A DNA stretch of 64,000 nt from Flavobacteriales bacterium (GTDB lineage Bacteria > Bacteroidota > Bacteroidia > Flavobacteriales_E > Vicingaceae), in NCBI GenBank assembly GCA_020635795.1, contig JACJZD010000002.1, forward strand, positions 124,001 through 188,000, in the 5' to 3' direction. Shown here one piece after another: positions 45,186 to 53,650 of the stretch (position 1 is the first letter of the stretch; the number at the start of each line of letters is the position of its first letter). The notes under the pieces were generated by a model. It saw only the letters and a program-made list of their open reading frames with translations. It ran no database searches and was not told where the DNA came from. Position numbers and translations under genes: made by a program.

Positions 45186-45300
45186 ATAATGCATTAAAAA
45201 CGAGCCAATATTAGCTAAAATTGAGGTAGTAAGCAAATAATTTTAATCAGCATTAAAGTAAATTTAAGGTAGAAATAAAATATATAGTTAAATTAGCCGA

Positions 45301-46137
45301 ATGAATAAAAAAGAAATTGCATTTCTTGTTTTTTTATTAATTAATACTGGATTGTTTTCTCAGTGTCCAGTTAGTGTTGGAATCATCCCCAATCCAAGTG
45401 GTGCTACTTGTAAAAATACTACTATAAATTTCACTCCATCGCCTACAAATGGAGGAACAAATCCCAGTTATTTCTGGATGGTAAATGGTGATACGGTGAG
45501 TACTTCTACTAATTTTTCCACATCAGTTAATGGTGCACATGTAGAATTAATTATGATTTCAAATAGTGGATGCGCTCAAGATTCAGCTTATTCAAGTTAT
45601 TATATTAATTCTATTGTTTTAGAAGCTTCGTATAATGTAATAATAGAAGAGTGCAATCAGCCCACCGCAGATGTTCAAATAACAAATGTTACTGGAGGAA
45701 CCCCCCCATATACTTATGTGTTACATACCGATGATGGAGATTTGTCAGGAAGTGATCTTTTTACTGATGTAGGAGCGAGTAGTTATCCTTTAGTAATAAC
45801 TGATTCAGAAAACTGTAAAGATACTTCTTGGGTTCATGTTGTTCCAGTAGAATGCCCGCCAATTATTCCTCAAGAAGTTTTTACTCCTAATGAGGATGGG
45901 TTTAATGATACTTGGAAGATTAATTTTATTGATCTCTATCCCAAAAATAAAGTCTATGTTTTTGATAGATGGGGGCAGCGGGTTTATTATAAGAGTGGGT
46001 ATGATAATAAAGATGGTTGGGATGCAAAATATTTAGCAACCGACATGCCTGTATCAACTTATTATTACGTCATTGAGTTGGAATTTGAAAAACAAGATAA
46101 GCAAGTGTTTAAAGGACCTGTTTCGATTTTAAGATAG
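45301..46137 (+). CDS. Secreted protein with type B T9SS (gliding-motility) C-terminal domain
   Basis: A signal peptide ends at about residue 21 (LFSQ), a PKD/Ig-like region follows, and the C-terminus carries VFTPNEDGFNDTWKI ... VFDRWGQRVYY ... GWDAKY. This is the CHU_C-type domain that directs proteins to the type IX secretion system and to the cell surface. It stands directly before a PorP/SprF gene, the normal pairing for type B substrates, with no gap. Confidence 0.9.
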   Translation: MNKKEIAFLVFLLINTGLFSQCPVSVGIIPNPSGATCKNTTINFTPSPTNGGTNPSYFWMVNGDTVSTSTNFSTSVNGAHVELIMISNSGCAQDSAYSSYYINSIVLEASYNVIIEECNQPTADVQITNVTGGTPPYTYVLHTDDGDLSGSDLFTDVGASSYPLVITDSENCKDTSWVHVVPVECPPIIPQEVFTPNEDGFNDTWKINFIDLYPKNKVYVFDRWGQRVYYKSGYDNKDGWDAKYLATDMPVSTYYYVIELEFEKQDKQVFKGPVSILR

Positions 46138-47073
46138 ATGAAAAAATATTTGAGCATATGGTTTGTTATAGTTGGACTATCGACGTCTGCTCAACAGTCT
46201 GTTCATTATACTCAATATTCTTTTAATAACTTGGGTTATAACCCAGCATTTATTGGCACAACAAAATGTGTTGAGTTTAAAGCAGGGTCTAGATTACAAT
46301 GGTTAGGATTTAAAGGTGCGCCAAGAAGTTCTTTTGCAAGTTTGCAACATACTTTTAAGGCTAAAAACTTCCATCAAAACGGAAAGCATGGAATTGGTTT
46401 ATATGTTGAGCAAGACGAAATTCATATTACAACAAGGTCTTATGTTAAGTTAGGGTATGCATATCACAAAAAACTTTCTAGTAATTTTACAGGAGCTGTA
46501 GGTGTTTTTGCTGGTATACAGCAGTATGCAATCAATACAGCTTTTGCACCAAATGATCCTGATCCAGTTCTAGCAAATGCCTCAGGTTCTGAACTAAAGT
46601 ATCCTGATATTATGCCTGGTTTATTAATATATAATAGTAAAGTGTATTATAGCTTTTCTATAAATCAATTGTATTTTAAGAATGTTGGGCTTGGTGGAGA
46701 TGAAAACAAACAAATTAATCAGTATTATTTTGGTTGGGGGCATAAATCGCCTGCTGGTAATTGGACATGGTTTAAGTCATTTCTGTTAAAGGCTGATGTA
46801 ATGGGCCCTCCAGCTTTAGATCTAAACTCTCATTGGGATTATCAGAACAATTTAGGTTTTGGGATAGGATATAGAGTTGGTGAAGCAGTGAACGCACAAT
46901 TAAAACTTAGAATTTTTGAATCGATTGCTATTGGATATGCTTTTGATTTTCCGTTGAATAAAATCTACGGAAACTATACTCATGAATTTATGATAAGTTT
47001 TAGTAGATGTGGGGGTGGAGGAATTGGTGATGGTGGAAGTAATAAGCAACACGCTTGTCCAGCGTATAATTAG
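46138..47073 (+). CDS. PorP/SprF-family type IX secretion outer-membrane protein
   Basis: The 311-residue protein has a signal peptide (STSAQQ cleavage) and the family opening HYTQYSFNNLGYNPAFIGT. Many amphipathic beta strands follow. PorP/SprF proteins are outer-membrane barrels that attach the partner protein with a gliding-type C-terminal domain. The last residues (GGGGIGDGGS, then HACPAYN) are glycine-rich and unusual for the barrel end. It is adjacent to its likely partner. Confidence 0.9.
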   Translation: MKKYLSIWFVIVGLSTSAQQSVHYTQYSFNNLGYNPAFIGTTKCVEFKAGSRLQWLGFKGAPRSSFASLQHTFKAKNFHQNGKHGIGLYVEQDEIHITTRSYVKLGYAYHKKLSSNFTGAVGVFAGIQQYAINTAFAPNDPDPVLANASGSELKYPDIMPGLLIYNSKVYYSFSINQLYFKNVGLGGDENKQINQYYFGWGHKSPAGNWTWFKSFLLKADVMGPPALDLNSHWDYQNNLGFGIGYRVGEAVNAQLKLRIFESIAIGYAFDFPLNKIYGNYTHEFMISFSRCGGGGIGDGGSNKQHACPAYN

Positions 47074-47244
47074 TTATAAAGTTTTAACCAATTTTTTTAC
47101 TTTAGAATAATCCATTTCAACATAAATGTTGTTACCGTGTATTTTTTCAATAATGGTAAATTTTCCACTTTTACTTATTGAACGGATGTTATCCTCATCA
47201 ATAAACAAATCACCAAGCTTTATCCATGTTTTAATTTTTTTCAT
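47074..47244 (-). CDS. Small unknown protein, translationally coupled to the YgiQ gene
   Basis: I found a 56-codon frame from the ATG at 47244 to TAA at 47074. Its ATG overlaps the TGA stop of the YgiQ gene (ATGA). It begins MKKIKTWIKLGDLFI and continues with ISKSGKFTIIEKIHGNNIYV, a small beta-rich basic protein without a signal. It fills the gap between the two convergent genes exactly. Codon use looks like its neighbours, so I believe it is real. Confidence 0.65.
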   Translation of the reverse strand: MKKIKTWIKLGDLFIDEDNIRSISKSGKFTIIEKIHGNNIYVEMDYSKVKKLVKTL

Positions 47245-49157
47245 CGCACATTTCTTTTTTTATTCTTTTTATGATGAGGAACAAAGTTAGGTTTTTGTGT
47301 ATTATTTTCTTGGTTAATTGAAATTTGTGGCAATAGTTTTTTCAATAAATCAGGTTTGCCAACTTTGAGCAAAGTATTTTTTATCCACCCTTGATTTTCT
47401 TTTTTGTACCAAAAAAAGAAGCGGTGTTGATTCTGTTTTTCTTCTTTCGTTTTTGGCGTGTAAACAGGTTTTAATGTGTATGGATGATAACCCGAATAAT
47501 AAATAACTGTTGCTACCGTCATTGGGGTTGGGGTGAAATCTTGCACTTGTTCCAATTGAAACCCCATATCTTTGGTTTCAGCAGCTAAATTGGCCATGTC
47601 TTCAACTTGGCAAGCCGGATGGCTAGAAATAAAATAAGGGATTAGTTTTTGATTTAAATCGTGTTTTTTATTGATTCGATCAAACGTCTTTTTAAATAAA
47701 TGGAAGTTTGAAAAAGATGGTTTTCGCATTATTTTTAATACCGCATCCGAAGTGTGTTCGGGAGCAACTTTTAACCTACCCGAAACATGGCTTGTAATAA
47801 CTTGTTCGGTATATGCCTCCAAATCATTTTTATCAGCAGTTTTATTAAATTCAGGAACCAATAAATCGTAACGAATTCCACTTCCAATAAAAGCCTTTTT
47901 TACTTTTGGGTGGGCATCAGCAGCTTTGTATATTTCAGTTAATGGTTTATGTGTAGTATCTAAATTATGGCAAATAACAGGGTTGATACAAGAAGGACTT
48001 ATGCATTTATCGCAAATCGATTGTATCTTTCCTTTCATTTTATACATGTTTGCCGAAGGCCCTCCTAAATCACTAATGTAACCTTTGAAATCAGGCATTT
48101 GAGTTACTTTGTCAACCTCTTCTAAAATGGATTTCTCTGACCTGCTTGCAATAAACTTTCCTTGATGTGCAGAAATTGTACAAAAACTACATCCTCCAAA
48201 ACAACCTCGATGCATATTGATAGAAAACTTAATCATTTCAAATGCTGGAATTGTACCCCGTTTTTCATATTTAGGATGAGGCAATCGTGTATAAGGCAAA
48301 TCAAAAGAGGCATCAATTTCCTCTTCTGTCATAGTTAGAAAAGGTGGGTTTATAACCAATGTTCTGTTTTCAATTCTTTGTAATAATCTATCGGCATATA
48401 ATCTGTTAGATTCCTGTTCAACATGTTTAAAATTTGCTGCATATAATTTTTTATCCTTTAAACAAGCTTCGTGCGAATTCAATTCTTTGTCTTCCCAGTT
48501 TTTGTTTTTTGGAAGGGGTTCTTCTTTATCGAGAAGAAAAGCAGTTTGTTTAACCGTTTTTAACGAATTAAAGGGAACTCCTTTTTGAAGAAGTGAAACA
48601 ATTTCTCGTAATGCTTGTTCGCCCATTCCATAAACCAACATATCGGCTTTTGAATCTTGTAAAATAGAAGGTTTTAATTGATTGCTCCAATAATCATAAT
48701 GAGTAACACGACGAAGAGAAGCTTCAATTCCACCAATTACAACAGGAATGTCAGGATAAATTTCTTTTAAAATGTTTGAATAAATAGTAGTTGCATAATC
48801 TGGTCTAAAACCAATTTGTCCACCAGGCGTGTAGGCATCGTCAGAGCGAAGCCTTTTATTGGCGGTGTAATGGTTAATCATGGGATCCATACAGCCACCT
48901 GTTACACCAAAAAATAAATTGGGTTTGCCAAGTTTTTTAAAATCTCTTAAGTCGTCTTTCCAATTGGGTTGTGGAATAATGGCAACTTTCAGTCCCATGC
49001 TTTCAATAATTCTCCCAATTACAGCTGCCCCAAAAGCAGGATGGTCAACATAGGCGTCACCACTAATTAGTATGACGTCTAAGTTGTCCCACCCACGTAT
49101 TTCTACTTCTTTTTTTGTTGTTGGCAACCAGTCGGTTAACTCATACTTCCTTTGCAT
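47241..49157 (-). CDS. YgiQ-family radical SAM protein
   Basis: The 638-residue protein has the YgiQ N-terminal domain (GDAYVDHPAFGAA, VIGGIEASLRR). The radical SAM motif is MHRGCFGGCSFCTISAHQG (C-x3-C-x2-C) at about residues 315-333, and extra cysteines in ICDKCISPSC may hold another cluster. The C-terminus ends in a basic tail. The family is widespread and its reaction is not established. Confidence 0.92.
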   Translation of the reverse strand: MQRKYELTDWLPTTKKEVEIRGWDNLDVILISGDAYVDHPAFGAAVIGRIIESMGLKVAIIPQPNWKDDLRDFKKLGKPNLFFGVTGGCMDPMINHYTANKRLRSDDAYTPGGQIGFRPDYATTIYSNILKEIYPDIPVVIGGIEASLRRVTHYDYWSNQLKPSILQDSKADMLVYGMGEQALREIVSLLQKGVPFNSLKTVKQTAFLLDKEEPLPKNKNWEDKELNSHEACLKDKKLYAANFKHVEQESNRLYADRLLQRIENRTLVINPPFLTMTEEEIDASFDLPYTRLPHPKYEKRGTIPAFEMIKFSINMHRGCFGGCSFCTISAHQGKFIASRSEKSILEEVDKVTQMPDFKGYISDLGGPSANMYKMKGKIQSICDKCISPSCINPVICHNLDTTHKPLTEIYKAADAHPKVKKAFIGSGIRYDLLVPEFNKTADKNDLEAYTEQVITSHVSGRLKVAPEHTSDAVLKIMRKPSFSNFHLFKKTFDRINKKHDLNQKLIPYFISSHPACQVEDMANLAAETKDMGFQLEQVQDFTPTPMTVATVIYYSGYHPYTLKPVYTPKTKEEKQNQHRFFFWYKKENQGWIKNTLLKVGKPDLLKKLLPQISINQENNTQKPNFVPHHKKNKKRNVR

Positions 49158-49195
49158 GCTTCAAAGTTAAGTATTACTTTAACAGGTTGTTGTTT

Positions 49196-49933
49196 TTAAT
49201 TATCTGCTAAATTATTTACCATAGTTTGTACTGTTATAGCAAAATTATCGTAATCATCAATGTCAATTTTTTCATCGGTAATCTGAGCCATAATAAATAC
49301 ATCATTGATATTTCCACCAATAAATTTCTGACGAGCTTTTAATACATCTTCAAATTTCTCGTATCTACCTATAGAGTAAATATCGTTGTCAGAACTTATT
49401 TCTATTATTTGTTCGTTATCAATCTCTTCTAATAATTTGTCAACTGTTTCAATAGATTTTACAGGAATAGCTAAGGCATAGTAATGTTTTAGCCCTGATC
49501 TTTGAACGTCTAATAAATAGTTAACCTCTCGTGTTGAGATTTTTTTCAAGTCTCTATGCTCTTGTGCAGTTGATTCATTTAACATGTCTGCTTTGTAATT
49601 TATCGATATGGCTTCGGCAACCGAAATTTCGATTTGATCTTTAAATGCTATTACTTCTATTTTAGTACAACCTTGTTGCTCTAAAAGTGTTTTTACAGAA
49701 TCTATGGTTGAAAAGGTTGAGTAATTACCAAATATATATAGTGAGGATGTTTCTTTAATAACATGAGTTAGATAGGGGTATTCGTTAATTACTTGTTGTG
49801 ATTTTTGTAAATCGTTACTGTTTAGGCACAACTGGTAAACAATACCTTTTGGTAAATTTGGATTAAAAGCATTTACTTTAATCGAAGTTGCAATTATTAT
49901 AATAATTGTCAGATATGTGGCTAAAGTTTTCAT
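49196..49933 (-). CDS. Exported protein with two SPOR-like modules
   Basis: A signal peptide (to about residue 22) is followed by two segments of similar plan: YQLCLNSNDLQKSQQ ... LYIFGNYSTFSTIDSVKTLL and YALAIPVKSIETVDKLL ... IYSIGRYEKFEDVLKARQKF. Each has a beta strand, a helix, and a strand ending in G-x-Y/F-x-x-F, followed by a helix, as in SPOR domains, although the identity is weak. It probably faces the periplasm. Assignment to peptidoglycan binding is inference. Confidence 0.55.
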   Translation of the reverse strand: MKTLATYLTIIIIIATSIKVNAFNPNLPKGIVYQLCLNSNDLQKSQQVINEYPYLTHVIKETSSLYIFGNYSTFSTIDSVKTLLEQQGCTKIEVIAFKDQIEISVAEAISINYKADMLNESTAQEHRDLKKISTREVNYLLDVQRSGLKHYYALAIPVKSIETVDKLLEEIDNEQIIEISSDNDIYSIGRYEKFEDVLKARQKFIGGNINDVFIMAQITDEKIDIDDYDNFAITVQTMVNNLADN

Positions 49934-50204
49934 GGCTGTAAGTTTTAGTTATTAGACAATATTGTTGCTTTCCCCTAAATAGGGTATTTTATACTGATAT
50001 TCTTTAAACTAATTTGGGAGCTCTTGGTTGTATTGTACTAAAAAATACAACAAAAGGTTTCGGTTGTTCTTAGTAAATAATAATATTTAATATATAATAT
50101 TAATATTTAATATTATATAAAAATAATAAACTACAAAACTTGTATTTAGCAGAATATAAAATTTATACTTACAATGCATGACTATTAATTAACTTTGTAT
50201 CGTA
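49934..50204. other. AT-rich intergenic region
   Basis: These 271 bp between divergent genes hold no open frame. A stretch around 50082-50135 is nearly all A and T with several short TAATATTTAATATTA-type palindromes. I saw no DnaA boxes or repeated iterons, so nothing supports an origin. It probably holds the promoters of both genes. Confidence 0.5.
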
Positions 50205-50576
50205 ATGTTTAAATACAACAGTAAACATAAATTAATAATAGGAGTCCTTATCATGCTTTGGGCGGCTTATTCATTTTCTGGAAAGAGAACTAACGATACC
50301 TTTGATAAAGAGGGTAGGCTTTTACAAACGGGTGATTTTAAAGAAGGGAAAAATCATGGAAAATGGACTTGGTTTTATGAAAATGGTAAAAAGAAACTAG
50401 AAGGTTCTTTTAATATGGGAAGTAGAGAAGGGGTGTGGTTAACTTATGATAAAAATGGCGACACCCTAAACAAAAGTTATTACATACAAGATAAACTAGA
50501 TGGTCCTTTTATCACGTATAAAAAAGGACTACCTATAGATACCACAATATATATTAACGATATTGAAATGAATTAA
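50205..50576 (+). CDS. YwqK/MORN-repeat exported protein
   Basis: The 123-residue protein has an N-terminal hydrophobic segment (LIIGVLIMLWAAYSF), and three repeats of the form WFYENGKKKLEGSFNMGSRE. It is in the same family as the lipoprotein at 22207 but has no lipobox. The role is unknown. Its stop overlaps the stop of the convergent gene by 4 bp. Confidence 0.7.
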   Translation: MFKYNSKHKLIIGVLIMLWAAYSFSGKRTNDTFDKEGRLLQTGDFKEGKNHGKWTWFYENGKKKLEGSFNMGSREGVWLTYDKNGDTLNKSYYIQDKLDGPFITYKKGLPIDTTIYINDIEMN

Positions 50577-51037
50577 AGAGGTAATTCAAATTTTGTTTCC
50601 CAAATTTCTTTTGAGTTAACTTTCTGTAATTTCACTTGTAAATAAGGCGTATCTTTTTCTTTAAATAGTGATCTATCAATTACTTTGCTAGCTTCATTAG
50701 ATGGATTTTCTGAGTCTGTTATTACATCATCTAATCGAGGTAAAAACGGATATTGGATGGTTATTTTTTCATCCTCGGTATGAACCAATTTATTAGCTGT
50801 TTCAAAAATAATTTCTTCAAATTTTTCAGCAATTATTTCGTCGTTTACTTCATCTTTTGCTTCAGGATTCAAATTTGAAACCCATTTAAAAAATCCATCT
50901 ACAGCTTTTTCTTTTAATATAGGGCGAATGTATTCAGGAAATGGTGAGCGAATGTGTTCGTTATCGTTAAACCAAAAATTAAAGGTTTGTTCAACTAATT
51001 CGCTGCTTTCTACGGTATTTGGTTCTAATTCTTTCAT
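50573..51037 (-). CDS. Unknown acidic cytoplasmic protein
   Basis: The 154-residue protein is acidic and has no signal peptide, membrane span or known motif. A helical N-terminal half (FWFNDNEHIRSPFPEYIRPI, then DGFFKWVSNLNPEAKDEVND) is followed by a beta-rich end. It is divergent from the FNR-like regulator, and the shared 126-bp gap carries the first ATGAT-N4-ATCA site, so it may be part of the same regulon. Confidence 0.55.
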   Translation of the reverse strand: MKELEPNTVESSELVEQTFNFWFNDNEHIRSPFPEYIRPILKEKAVDGFFKWVSNLNPEAKDEVNDEIIAEKFEEIIFETANKLVHTEDEKITIQYPFLPRLDDVITDSENPSNEASKVIDRSLFKEKDTPYLQVKLQKVNSKEIWETKFELPL

Positions 51038-51082
51038 GTTGAATTTTTTATCAAATTTAAGAATTGATTTGTCTTAATAAAA

Positions 51083-51096
51083 ATGATTTAAATCAG
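51083..51096. promoter_or_regulatory. FNR-type palindrome, site 1
   Basis: ATGATTTAAATCAG lies between the divergent unknown gene and the FNR-like regulator. Its centre is about 48 bp upstream of a TACATTTG -7 element (51137-51144), a position near -60 that suits an upstream activator or autoregulation. Confidence 0.6.
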
Positions 51097-51163
51097 TTAT
51101 TTCGAATTCGTCATTTTTATAAAATAATATTTTGTATACATTTGGGCAACTTTGATTTGCCAC

Positions 51164-51871
51164 ATGAGAAAACCTTTTGTGAAATGTATAGATTGTGAAA
51201 CAACAACTTGTTTAGTTAAACTAAACTCTAGTGCTGCTTGGATTAAAAAATTTGAAGAACACAATCAAATGGCATACTACAAAGAAGGGCAGCATATTGT
51301 TTATGAAAATAATCCTGTATTAGGCTTGTATTTTATACAAGAGGGGAAGGCAAAAATATTTTCTACAGGTATAAACAATAAAACTCAAGTTGTAAGATTA
51401 ACTAAGGCTGGAGGAATAATTGGACACAGAGGCTATGGTGGAGATGTTTATCCAATAGGTGCGATTGCAATTGAAGATTCTGTAGTTTGTTTTATTGATA
51501 ACGATACTATTTACAAAGCTTTTCTTGAAAATCCTAAGCTTACATTTAGTTTAATGATGTATTATTCCAAAGAGCTAAGAAATTCTGAAGCTAAAATTAA
51601 AAACATAGCTCAGATGAACGTGAAAGAAAAAGTTGTTGATGCCTTACTATATGTTGATGATGTTTTTAATTCATCCAATAACACTCATCAAATTATTTCT
51701 TTGTCAAGAAAAGACTTAGCCGATTTAGCAGGGATAAACCCTGAACAGTTGTCTAGAATTCTGTCGGAGCTTAAAAAGGAAAAACTGATATCGGTTAAAA
51801 CCAACGAGATTAATCTAGAAAAATTAGAAGGACTAAAAGCTATTATTAGTCCTTTTTCAAGAACATATTAA
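51164..51871 (+). CDS. FNR-like Crp-family regulator with cysteine cluster
   Basis: I prefer the ATG at 51164 over the TTG four codons upstream (51152). Cys8, Cys11 and Cys16, plus Cys109 in the cyclic-nucleotide-like domain, match the E. coli FNR set (20, 23, 29, 122). The distance from third to fourth cysteine is 93 in both. The recognition helix PEQLSRILSEL keeps the E-x-x-S-R that FNR uses to read TGAT. It should bind a [4Fe-4S] cluster that is destroyed by oxygen, and so activate nitrate genes without oxygen. Eight matching DNA sites lie nearby. Confidence 0.85.
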   Translation: MRKPFVKCIDCETTTCLVKLNSSAAWIKKFEEHNQMAYYKEGQHIVYENNPVLGLYFIQEGKAKIFSTGINNKTQVVRLTKAGGIIGHRGYGGDVYPIGAIAIEDSVVCFIDNDTIYKAFLENPKLTFSLMMYYSKELRNSEAKIKNIAQMNVKEKVVDALLYVDDVFNSSNNTHQIISLSRKDLADLAGINPEQLSRILSELKKEKLISVKTNEINLEKLEGLKAIISPFSRTY

Positions 51872-51905
51872 TCAAAGCTAGCATTCTCAAAAAACGCAAA
51901 TAGAT

Positions 51906-51919
51906 ATGATATACATCAT
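51906..51919. promoter_or_regulatory. FNR-type palindrome, site 2
   Basis: ATGATATACATCAT, a near-perfect inverted repeat, lies 141 bp before the first nitrate transporter. A TACATTTG element at 51986-51993 could be the -7 element, which would place the site far upstream (about -85). CAATTTTA at 51939 is a second candidate at closer range. Confidence 0.6.
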
Positions 51920-52025
51920 ATAAATATTTGCCAAAAAACAATTTTAAGGTTGAGCATTATCAGTTTAAGACCCTATTAGTCTTTCTACATTTGTTGTGTT
52001 AAATTATGTGTTATACAAAAATTGT

Positions 52026-52039
52026 ATGATACAAATCAG
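52026..52039. promoter_or_regulatory. FNR-type palindrome, site 3
   Basis: ATGATACAAATCAG lies 20 bp before the start codon of the first nitrate transporter. It overlaps a second small palindrome ATACAA-AAA-TTGTAT (52013-52027). So close to the gene, it would act downstream of the promoter, possibly as a block. Confidence 0.5.
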
Positions 52040-52059
52040 AAAACTAAACACTACAACAC

Positions 52060-53610
52060 ATGGAAGATAAATTTAAATTGTTCGATTTCTCACAAGAGAG
52101 GGTAAGAGTGCTTCATTATACATGGATAGCATTCTTTTTGACATTTTTTGTATGGTTTAATATGGCTCCTATAAAAAGTCTTTTGATAGAATCATTTGAC
52201 TTTTTAACTGATCAAAACATTAAATCGTTATTAATATGTAACGTGGCTCTTACTATCCCAGCGCGTATTATTATAGGTTCGCTAGTTGATAAATATGGTC
52301 CAAGAGTAACTTTTTCTGGTATTATGATACTTACTGCAATACCAGGGTTGATGTTCGCTTTCGCTGATACCTTTACACAATTAATCGTTAGTCGTTTATT
52401 ATTAAGTTCTATCGGTGCTGGTTTCGTAATTGGTATTAAAATGACTGCAAACTGGTTTCCTCCTAAAATGATAGGACGAGCTGAGGGTTTTTATGCAGGT
52501 TGGGGTAATTTTGGGTCGGCTGCTGCTTCAGGCTTAATTCCTGTTATTGCTATTTCTCTAATTGGTGGGCAGTTTGGTTGGAGATATTCTCTTGCTCTTA
52601 GTAGTATAATTTGTGGTTTGTATGGTGTGGTGTATTATTTTTTAGTAAAAGATTATCCAGTAGGTAAAGAGCCTCAAAAACAAACCAAAAAAGCAAGTGT
52701 GATGCCAGTATCATCTTATGGTGACTTAATTCAATACATTATTTGGACTGCTCCAATGAATTTTGCATTAGGGTTATTGGCTAAAAACTTACAAAAACAA
52801 ATGGTTCATGGAGAAAATATGTTTTCTATGGATGTTTTATATATGATTTGGGCTGGATTAACCATTTTATATCTTTATAAAGTAATTTCAATTTTGAAAG
52901 TGAATTTACCTCGTTTGAAAGAAGGTGTTCCAGACGAAGAAAAATATCCATTTAGCAGTGTTTCTGCATTAAACACCACGTATTTTGCAAATTTTGGAGC
53001 AGAGTTAGCCGTTGTTTCTATGCTTCCTGCATTCTTTTTTGAAGTGTTTGAACCATTAAAAGATTCAAGCGGAGAAAGAATTGTTACACTTGGATTGGCA
53101 GGGTTAGTAGCTGGTTCGTTTGCTTTTATCAATTTAATTGCTCGTCCTTTAGGTGGTTATTTATCAGATAAGATGGGTAGCCGTAAAAAAACCATGTTGA
53201 TATACATGCTTGGTATTGCATTAGGTTTTGCTGCAATGGGTTTAATAGGTAAATATTCAGGTACTTTTCACGAAAATGGAGTTGAAGTTATTGTTCCAAC
53301 TTTTAGTGGAACATGGTGGTTGGTTGTATCAGTAATTATAACCATGGCTTGCTCAATGTTTGTTCAAGGAGCTGAAGGAGCAACATTTGCTGTAATTCCA
53401 TCTATTAAAAAAGAATTAACAGGTAGAATTGCGGGAATGGCAGGGGCTTATGGTAATGTTGGAGCAGTTACTTATCTGTACCTATTTACATTGGTTGATG
53501 AAAAAACATTCTTTTTCGTACTTGCAGGAGGAGCTTTCTTCAGTTTCCTTTATTGTATGGCATTTTTAAAAGAACCAGAACATGGTTTTGATGAAGAAGG
53601 AGGACATTAA
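52060..53610 (+). CDS. narK: NarK-type nitrate/nitrite transporter 1
   Basis: The 516-residue MFS protein has about twelve spans with the MFS loop motif GSLVDKYGPR near residue 70. The nitrate signature is GWGNFGSAAASG near 148, and its counterpart GAYGNVGAVTY lies in the second half. It should bring nitrate in by proton symport or exchange nitrate with nitrite. It stands 40 bp before a second NarK-type gene and behind two FNR-type sites, so it belongs with narG. Confidence 0.88.
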   Translation: MEDKFKLFDFSQERVRVLHYTWIAFFLTFFVWFNMAPIKSLLIESFDFLTDQNIKSLLICNVALTIPARIIIGSLVDKYGPRVTFSGIMILTAIPGLMFAFADTFTQLIVSRLLLSSIGAGFVIGIKMTANWFPPKMIGRAEGFYAGWGNFGSAAASGLIPVIAISLIGGQFGWRYSLALSSIICGLYGVVYYFLVKDYPVGKEPQKQTKKASVMPVSSYGDLIQYIIWTAPMNFALGLLAKNLQKQMVHGENMFSMDVLYMIWAGLTILYLYKVISILKVNLPRLKEGVPDEEKYPFSSVSALNTTYFANFGAELAVVSMLPAFFFEVFEPLKDSSGERIVTLGLAGLVAGSFAFINLIARPLGGYLSDKMGSRKKTMLIYMLGIALGFAAMGLIGKYSGTFHENGVEVIVPTFSGTWWLVVSVIITMACSMFVQGAEGATFAVIPSIKKELTGRIAGMAGAYGNVGAVTYLYLFTLVDEKTFFFVLAGGAFFSFLYCMAFLKEPEHGFDEEGGH

Positions 53611-53650
53611 TACTAACTCAAACAATAATAACCTAACTAAAAATTAAATT

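Noticed and set aside
50082..50135. Replication origin in the AT-rich stretch
   Set aside because: No DnaA boxes, iterons or dnaA/dnaN genes; simple promoter-region AT richness explains it.
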